Shown here piece after piece: positions 7,779 through 11,967 of a DNA stretch of 11,967 bases. The stretch spans positions 1-11,967 of the forward strand of contig JAGKWR010000022.1 in NCBI GenBank assembly GCA_021151765.1. The letters are read 5' to 3'. The notes beneath the pieces were generated by a model, which was not told where the DNA came from, did not search any database, and saw only the letters and a program-made list of their open reading frames with translations. How positions within the stretch are numbered: the first letter of the stretch is position 1; each line of letters opens with the position of its first letter. The position numbers were made by a program, and so were the translations under genes. Source of the DNA: Alphaproteobacteria bacterium (GTDB lineage Bacteria; Pseudomonadota; Alphaproteobacteria; Rickettsiales; UBA1997).

Positions 7779-7826
7779 AAAATTTGTAGGTAATTAATAA
7801 ATTCATTAGGGCAATTTCTGGCCATT

Positions 7827-7839
7827 AGACAAATTGTCT
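7827..7839. promoter_or_regulatory. AGACAA-A-TTGTCT palindrome between divergent genes
   Basis: Two perfect 6-base arms flank a single central A in the 137-base gap between the YCII gene (-) and the membrane-protein gene (+). This is the size and place expected of a dimeric repressor site, and its TTGTCT halves also resemble a -35 hexamer on each strand. I found no well-spaced -10 partner on either strand, so the function is a guess. Confidence 0.3.
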
Positions 7840-7915
7840 CAGTGTGGCAAAAAATTTTGTCAGCAAATTCGTAGAAAATTAGTTTAAGTGAAAAATAACA
7901 ACTAAATGATTTTTT

Positions 7916-8833
7916 ATGCCTACTGAAACTAATACAACTTTTGATATTGAATCTGGACAAACCGAAGCCAATCAACTGATTCCGAAATTTGTTATTGAAC
8001 AACATTTTGTTAACGCTTCTAAAAATTTATTTGATTTGGTTAAAGATCAAACGTGGAGAACTGCCGATGGCATTCTTAACGCCGCGCTTGGAGCGGGATT
8101 TGTCGGCATGAGCACAATGGAAGAAGTAGCCACCGATAAATCGATGATGGCACTGCACTTGGGTTTTGGAGCAATCTTAAGCGCAAAAGTTATTCGAACA
8201 ATCGCTGAAGCTGGCAACTCAATTTACTATCGCAACAATAACGTCAACGACACGGCGGTTGAAATTAATCTTTTGAAAAAATTAGCCGAAATTGATGGGA
8301 AAAATATTCCCAGCCAAAGATTAATTGAAGCAATTGATCAAGCCTTAATCAGAAGTAAATCCGAACCACTCAGCGCAGAAGTGAAAGAAAGCTTGTTAAG
8401 CGATGAAAATTACGCGAAAAATTTCAAAGATCTCAGCGCCAAAGTTAGCGAAATTAGCAACCTTAAACTTTTAACTTTGACTTCAATTTTAGGAGTTGCT
8501 TGCGCAATTGCCGGAGTTGGGGCCATGATTGCAACCGACAAAGATCCAACTTCTTCAATAATTACTGGTGCGGGCTTGATTGCCAGCTCAATTTCTGGCG
8601 CAAGCTTAAACGCTGCAGCAGCTCAACCAAAAAATATTTCTGAAACTATTTTACAAGCTGTGAAAGAGCTCAATAACCAATATTTTCAAGATTTACAAAA
8701 CGATGTTGAAGCTGGACATGAGCTGCCAGAAGACATTAAAATAATGAGACAAAATCTTGGTAAGGAAATTTCTAATGTTAAAAATCCAGTTTCTTCGCAG
8801 ATCATTGAAGCCAGTCGCGGCAATCAACGTTAA
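7916..8833 (+). CDS. Uncharacterised protein with two predicted membrane hairpins
   Basis: A 305-residue protein I do not recognise. It has no signal peptide. The polar N-terminus (1-48) is followed by two glycine- and alanine-rich hydrophobic stretches at about 52-66 and 76-95, a charged middle (100-180, probably helical, rich in K, E and S), a second hydrophobic pair at about 184-206 and 212-235, and a polar C-terminus. The two pairs resemble each other: each turn carries ATDK (72-75 and 206-209) followed eight or nine residues later by a GxG (83-85 and 218-220), which suggests an internal duplication of a helical hairpin. Four of its eight arginines are AGA, unlike the core genes. It sits alone on + between YCII (divergent) and the ankyrin gene (convergent). 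A host- or membrane-directed role is possible from context only; glycine-rich hairpins also occur in pore-forming or phage proteins. Confidence 0.75.
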   Translation: MPTETNTTFDIESGQTEANQLIPKFVIEQHFVNASKNLFDLVKDQTWRTADGILNAALGAGFVGMSTMEEVATDKSMMALHLGFGAILSAKVIRTIAEAGNSIYYRNNNVNDTAVEINLLKKLAEIDGKNIPSQRLIEAIDQALIRSKSEPLSAEVKESLLSDENYAKNFKDLSAKVSEISNLKLLTLTSILGVACAIAGVGAMIATDKDPTSSIITGAGLIASSISGASLNAAAAQPKNISETILQAVKELNNQYFQDLQNDVEAGHELPEDIKIMRQNLGKEISNVKNPVSSQIIEASRGNQR

Positions 8834-8880
8834 TAAGATTAGATTTTTCATTATTTGCGACCGCGCCAATAACCACAACC

Positions 8881-8926
8881 CTTACGGAAAGTTTTAGTAC
8901 CATTTTTTTAAAATCGATTCCGTAAG
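8881..8926. repeat. Inverted repeat CTTACGGAA / TTCCGTAAG with extended imperfect stem
   Basis: The 9-base arms at 8881-8889 and 8918-8926 are exact complements. Inside them GTTTTA (8891-8896) can pair with TAAAAT (8909-8914) through one G-U pair, leaving a 12-base T-rich loop. It lies 47 bases after the membrane-protein stop. Neither side carries a U-run, so it is not a textbook terminator; a remnant of a repeat element or a protein-binding site is possible. Confidence 0.5.
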
Positions 8927-8950
8927 AAAACCCACTCAGGTTTATTTCAA

Positions 8951-8985
8951 TTCCTTCTTCAAGAGCAAAAAAATTGAAGAAGGAA
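8951..8985. terminator. 12-bp hairpin between convergent genes, candidate terminator
   Basis: TTCCTTCTTCAA at 8951-8962 is the exact reverse complement of 8974-8985, with an 11-base A-rich loop. A further AATTG/CAATT pairing is possible across a two-A bulge. It lies between the stops of the membrane-protein gene (+) and the ankyrin gene (-), where a shared terminator is expected. On + a TTTTT run follows only about 15 bases later, and on - there is none, so the terminator call rests mainly on position. Confidence 0.5.
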
Positions 8986-9044
8986 AATTGAAAAGCAGTT
9001 TTTAATTCTGTAGCAGCGATTTGTTAATAAATTTACCAGTGAAA

Positions 9045-10151
9045 TTAACGGATAATTTGATCATTAGTTAAACTGCCATTTGCTAGTGCAGATGCTTCGA
9101 TATTGCCAAATGAAGGACTTGGAGTATTTGGTAATTGATCAATATTTTTTATAACTTCGCGCTTGAATTGGATAGTTACTTGCAATTCTCCAGATTCAAT
9201 TTTTTCCAAAACTTTTTCTTTGTATTTAGTGAGAGTTTCTACGAGATCTTCACCTTGTTCTGAAGCTTCTTTTAACTTATCGACATCTTCGCTATCTTTA
9301 CCATTAGCTACTAAGCTGCCAGTGCGTATTGATTTAATTTGGTCTAAAATATCATTTTGATTAGCCAGCTTTTTTTGATAAATTTCTTCAGCCATCGGTA
9401 ATATTTCGGTATAAATATCTTCAGAAAGTTCTGCTAAGTTCTCTTTTAAATACTCAAGATCAGCACCTTCTGCAGCTAACAAAGATACAATTTTTTTTCT
9501 ACCATCATATGCAGCAAAGAAAATAGGAGTTGTGCCATCTTGCATCTTAACATTTATATCAGCGCCAGCTTCAATTAAAGCTTTTACTACTTCTTCATTA
9601 TCTTGGTCAGTTACAGCAGAAAAAATAGGCGTCATTCCGACTAACATCGAAGCATTAACATTAGCACCAAGTTCAATTAATAATCTAATTGCCTCTATTT
9701 TACCAAAATGTGCAGCATAAAAAAGAGGAGTTTCTAAAGAATCGTTAGTAGCTTCAATATCGCAATTAAGTGCACTTAATAATTTGATTGTCTCTACGCT
9801 ACCACTAGATGCCGCGTCAAAGAGAGGAGTTTGTCGAAAATTGTTACTAACTTCAATATTAGCACCAAATTCATTCAATACTCTGATTACCTCTACTTGA
9901 TTTGTTTTTGCAGCCTCGTGAATCGCTGTTGATCCATCTGGCGTAGTGGCACTAATGTTAGCACCAAGTTCCACCAAATATTTTAATATGTCTAAACTAC
10001 CTTTTGCGGCAGCTCGATGAATAAGATTAATGTCTGACATGGGACTATTCACATCAATATTTTCTCGAGTTACAATTTCACGAAAACTTTCAAAATCTTT
10101 ATTCTCAATTGATGCGATCAATTCTTTTTCTAGTTCAATACTTAATCTCAT
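9045..10151 (-). CDS. Ankyrin-repeat protein with helical C-terminal region
   Basis: A 368-residue protein with six ankyrin repeats, each a helix-turn-helix of about 33 residues that stack into a protein-binding surface. The repeats cover roughly 41-71, 73-104, 106-137, 139-170, 172-204 and 206-236; recognisable pieces are IHRAAAKGSLDILKYLVELGAN, then AIHEAAK, PLFDAASSG, PLFYAAHFG, PIFSAVTDQD and PIFFAAYDG, with GA(N/D)I or GANV at the repeat ends. Residues 1-40 form a helical cap. After the repeats come about 130 residues that are charged and probably helical, including a short strand-like QVTIQF at 324-329, with no domain I recognise, and a polar tail. There is no signal peptide or membrane segment, so it is cytosolic or exported by a non-Sec route. 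Ankyrin proteins of host-associated alphaproteobacteria are often secreted effectors; nothing here proves that. Arginine codons are AGA or CGA in 7 of 11 cases, unlike core genes. Confidence 0.9.
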   Translation of the reverse strand: MRLSIELEKELIASIENKDFESFREIVTRENIDVNSPMSDINLIHRAAAKGSLDILKYLVELGANISATTPDGSTAIHEAAKTNQVEVIRVLNEFGANIEVSNNFRQTPLFDAASSGSVETIKLLSALNCDIEATNDSLETPLFYAAHFGKIEAIRLLIELGANVNASMLVGMTPIFSAVTDQDNEEVVKALIEAGADINVKMQDGTTPIFFAAYDGRKKIVSLLAAEGADLEYLKENLAELSEDIYTEILPMAEEIYQKKLANQNDILDQIKSIRTGSLVANGKDSEDVDKLKEASEQGEDLVETLTKYKEKVLEKIESGELQVTIQFKREVIKNIDQLPNTPSPSFGNIEASALANGSLTNDQIIR

Positions 10152-10239
10152 TTTTTTGTAATTTTGGTTAAATGAATAAAAGCTCGTCAGTTTTTGCTGT
10201 AACCGAATCTACTTAAAATTAGCGTTCCAGAATCAGAAA

Positions 10240-11664
10240 TTATCTGACGCAGCGCACATAATTTTTTACTCTAACTTCATCTTCTTGGCCGCCCAAACTC
10301 ATGCCCGCGCCTGAACCTGTTTTTGGATCAGAACGTTGTGCACCAGCTCCGTGAGTATCAACTCCGTCTTTGGAAGTGCAAGGCCCAAAACAAACATAAT
10401 TCGCCATTTGCAAACTGTCGCCGTGAGTTGTTGAACTCCAAAACCATGCTTTTTTGTCGCTAATATTGAAGTAGTTAGTGTTTAAAGCTGGGCTCCACTT
10501 GCTGTAATCAACGATTGATTGCAATTCTTTAACATTGGGCAAACGCCAATCGTCAAAACCGGCTAGTTTTAAATCTTGGCAATATTGCAAAGCTTGTTGC
10601 CAATTTCTTGCAACACCATCGTCGCTTTTTTGCCACTGCAACAATGAAAAATTATCAGTTACAGTGCCATTTTTATTGTCGACAAAACTATTTTCGCCCC
10701 ACTTTTTTCCAGCAACGCAGCGATAAAACAAACTCATGCGCGAGTTGGTCGGAGCTTGTTTGATGTGGCCATCTAAAAAATTGAAAAAGAACGCCGCCTC
10801 AACTCCTTCGCGGCCAAAATGTTTGCCTGTGTAAATTGTTGAAGACCAAGTTTGGCCCATCATTTTCGTTTCATGAGTTGAGTAACGATCGCCCTGCAAA
10901 ATTGAAGAATCTGGTAATTCCAAGTCGAAATATTTCGAATCTAAGAAATATTTTCCACCAACTGCGCCACGAAAATCGGCCAGAGAAAATAACTCTTTAA
11001 TTGTTGGTAAACGCCAATCAGAGCGATTTCCTAAAGTTAAATTTTCACAAGTTTGCTTCGCCGAGTAATAGCCTAAACGCTGCGAATTATGCGCTTTTTG
11101 CCAAGTTAAATTAGTGACTAAATCGCTGACTGTTCCGTCTTTATTGTCGCGATATTGTGGCGTTGCACCAAAGAAGTTGCCGTCTTGGCCATAAAATTCT
11201 TCACCAACTTTCGGACAAGAAATTGCCTGATTATTACTAAAACAAGAACCTTGGTTAGTGTCGGGAATTAAGCTTTTTAAAGATTTTCCACTACGAGTTT
11301 TTGCAGCAATATTGGTTGAAGTACGCGCTCTAGATTCTTGCTGGAAATTTTGCTGATTGCCAAAAGATGATCTACTTTCTTGACCACGAAAATCTGAAGT
11401 CGAATTTCCCTGCTCATTTTGTCTTTGACGATTCATCATTTCACTTGGAACGCAAGCCAGAGAACCATTATTCACCGACAAACAAACTCCCGAAATTGCT
11501 CCGCGTGGCGCGTTAAAACTACAGCTCGAATTTTGCGACTTTGAACTACAAGCTGATATTGCTTCTTGCGGCGGACCTCCTGAAGGTCCATTCATTGGTT
11601 GCGCAACTAAATTTTGGCAAAATAGCGATGCAACTACAAGAACAGAAAAATATGAGAGTTTCAT
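10240..11664 (-). CDS. Secreted protein with four-cysteine module and two DUF1566 (Lcl C-terminal-like) domains
   Basis: A 474-residue exported protein. Residues 1-22 are a Sec signal peptide (MKLSYFSVLVVASLFCQNLVAQ). Residues 31-73 hold a small module with four cysteines (C39, C48, C61, C71) opening PPQEAISAC, probably two disulfides. Residues 76-130 are a polar linker rich in Q, N, S and R. Two DUF1566 domains follow, about 170-318 and 327-473. Each has DNxDGTVxD or DNKNGTVTD, a TWQK/QWQK stretch, a cysteine helix, the hallmark DWRLPxxKEL (216-225 and 372-381), a WSST strand (273-276 and 409-412) and a final YRCV/YVRCV cysteine. The fold is lectin-like in related proteins; in Legionella Lcl the domain is linked to adhesion and glycosaminoglycan binding, so a surface or adhesin role is inferred. 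The frame stays open upstream to 11838, but that part overlaps the divergent YjdM gene and precedes the signal peptide, so ATG at 11664 is chosen. Confidence 0.88.
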   Translation of the reverse strand: MKLSYFSVLVVASLFCQNLVAQPMNGPSGGPPQEAISACSSKSQNSSCSFNAPRGAISGVCLSVNNGSLACVPSEMMNRQRQNEQGNSTSDFRGQESRSSFGNQQNFQQESRARTSTNIAAKTRSGKSLKSLIPDTNQGSCFSNNQAISCPKVGEEFYGQDGNFFGATPQYRDNKDGTVSDLVTNLTWQKAHNSQRLGYYSAKQTCENLTLGNRSDWRLPTIKELFSLADFRGAVGGKYFLDSKYFDLELPDSSILQGDRYSTHETKMMGQTWSSTIYTGKHFGREGVEAAFFFNFLDGHIKQAPTNSRMSLFYRCVAGKKWGENSFVDNKNGTVTDNFSLLQWQKSDDGVARNWQQALQYCQDLKLAGFDDWRLPNVKELQSIVDYSKWSPALNTNYFNISDKKAWFWSSTTHGDSLQMANYVCFGPCTSKDGVDTHGAGAQRSDPKTGSGAGMSLGGQEDEVRVKNYVRCVR

Positions 11665-11685
11665 AAAAGATTTAGAGTTTTTTAC

Positions 11686-11717
11686 GGAAAGACGATTTAA
11701 GATAAGAAAATCTTTCC
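11686..11717. promoter_or_regulatory. GGAAAGA-N18-TCTTTCC dyad in a divergent intergenic region
   Basis: Seven-base arms at 11686-11692 and 11711-11717 are exact complements and lie in the 71 bases between the start codons of the DUF1566 gene (-) and the YjdM gene (+). A smaller dyad, AAGAT with ATCTT, lies inside. Both promoters must sit in this gap, so an operator is plausible; a leader hairpin is the alternative. No clear -35/-10 pair could be read. Confidence 0.3.
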
Positions 11718-11735
11718 AATTAATTTTACAAGAAA

Positions 11736-11967
11736 ATGACTGAAAAAACTCTTCCCGCCTGCCCAAAGTGTAATTGCGAATATACCTACGAAGACGGCAG
11801 TCTTTACGTTTGTCCAGAATGCTCTTTTGAATGGCCACAAATTTCTGAAGCTGCAGCTGATGAATCTGATGATGAAATTGTTATCAAAGACGCCAGCGGC
11901 AATATTTTAAAAGACGGCGACTCAGTTACAGTAATCAAAGATTTGAAAGTTAAAGGTTCGTCTTTGG
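11736..11967 (+). CDS. yjdM: YjdM/PhnA-family zinc-ribbon protein (partial, 3' end outside window)
   Basis: The first 77 residues of a protein whose family is normally about 110 long. The N-terminal zinc ribbon has CPKC (C9, C12) and CPEC (C26, C29) around YEDGSLYV, ending SFEW. An acidic spacer (DESDDE) then leads into the start of the PhnA/YjdM SH3-like domain: VIKDASGNILKDGDSVTVIKDLKVKGSS is broken only by the window end. The family is often labelled alkylphosphonate utilisation protein PhnA, but it lies outside the C-P lyase machinery and its function is not settled; it is not phosphonoacetate hydrolase. The start is ATG at 11736, 71 bases from the divergent DUF1566 start, without a clear Shine-Dalgarno. 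Confidence 0.92.
   Translation, partial: MTEKTLPACPKCNCEYTYEDGSLYVCPECSFEWPQISEAAADESDDEIVIKDASGNILKDGDSVTVIKDLKVKGSSL

Noticed and set aside
7857..7885. Sigma-70-like promoter (TTGTCA ... TAGTTT) for the membrane-protein gene
   Set aside because: The -35 is good and spacing is 17, but the -10 matches only three of six positions; in such AT-rich DNA this is expected by chance.
9045..10151. Tandem DNA repeats in the ankyrin gene as a CRISPR-like or satellite array
   Set aside because: The about-99-base periodicity is the protein repeat; DNA copies are diverged and in frame, with no identical repeat/spacer structure.
10233..10247. TCAGA/TCTGA dyad at the end of the DUF1566 gene as its terminator
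   Set aside because: Only a 5-bp stem with no U-run on the minus-strand transcript; too weak to call.
8882..11691. Shared 10-mer TTACGGAAAG at 8882-8891 and 11682-11691 as a repeat family
   Set aside because: The similarity stops at the edges of the 10-mer, and matches of this length are expected by chance within 12 kb.
11665..11838. 58-residue N-terminal extension of the DUF1566 protein
   Set aside because: It would bury a clear signal peptide and runs antisense through the zinc-ribbon-coding part of yjdM.

Overview
This is an AT-rich bacterial window, most likely from an alphaproteobacterium. The best evidence is the style of MurF (EMGMNH, then a TTVGPVH-EFF stretch), MraY (HLATKQKTPTMGG), the long CimA-type citramalate synthase and the QVHFR-type dihydroorotase. 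These match alphaproteobacterial relatives as I remember them; no search was possible. The ankyrin-repeat protein and the low GC content would suit a host-associated or intracellular lineage such as Rickettsiales or Holosporales, but that is inference. None of the eleven start codons visible here has a convincing purine-rich Shine-Dalgarno sequence, so starts were chosen by family length, motifs and spacing.

Region 1 (1-5120, all +) is a tightly packed run: the last 29 codons of an unidentified gene, a PfkB-family adenosine-kinase-like sugar kinase, murF, mraY and cimA. Gaps are 1-5 bases, and murF and mraY overlap by 11 bases, so they are probably one operon. MurF and MraY are consecutive steps of peptidoglycan precursor synthesis: completion of UDP-MurNAc-pentapeptide, then its transfer to undecaprenyl phosphate. 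The usual next gene of the division/cell-wall cluster, murD, is absent; cimA, which makes citramalate for isoleucine synthesis, takes its place. A 15-bp perfect hairpin overlaps the cimA stop codon and closes the run.

Region 2 (5143-7778, all -) converges on the first: a YCII-domain protein, pyrC (dihydroorotase, pyrimidine synthesis) and thiD (HMP/HMP-P kinase, thiamine synthesis). A 196-base stretch between pyrC and thiD holds nested inverted repeats and no gene.

Region 3 (7916-10151) looks accessory. It has an unrecognised protein with two predicted hydrophobic hairpins (+) facing an ankyrin-repeat protein (-), with two hairpin-forming sequences between them. Arginine codon use in both genes (many AGA/CGA) differs from the strongly CGC/CGT-biased core genes, which is consistent with a different origin.

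Region 4 (10240-11967) holds a secreted protein with a signal peptide, a four-cysteine module, a polar linker and two DUF1566 (Lcl C-terminal-like) domains (-). It is divergent from a YjdM/PhnA zinc-ribbon gene (+) that runs off the window end.

I see no CRISPR array, tRNA, rRNA, insertion sequence or recognisable defence system. The least explained material is the region 3 membrane protein, its ankyrin neighbour, and the structured intergenic segments at about 6012-6084 and 8881-8985.
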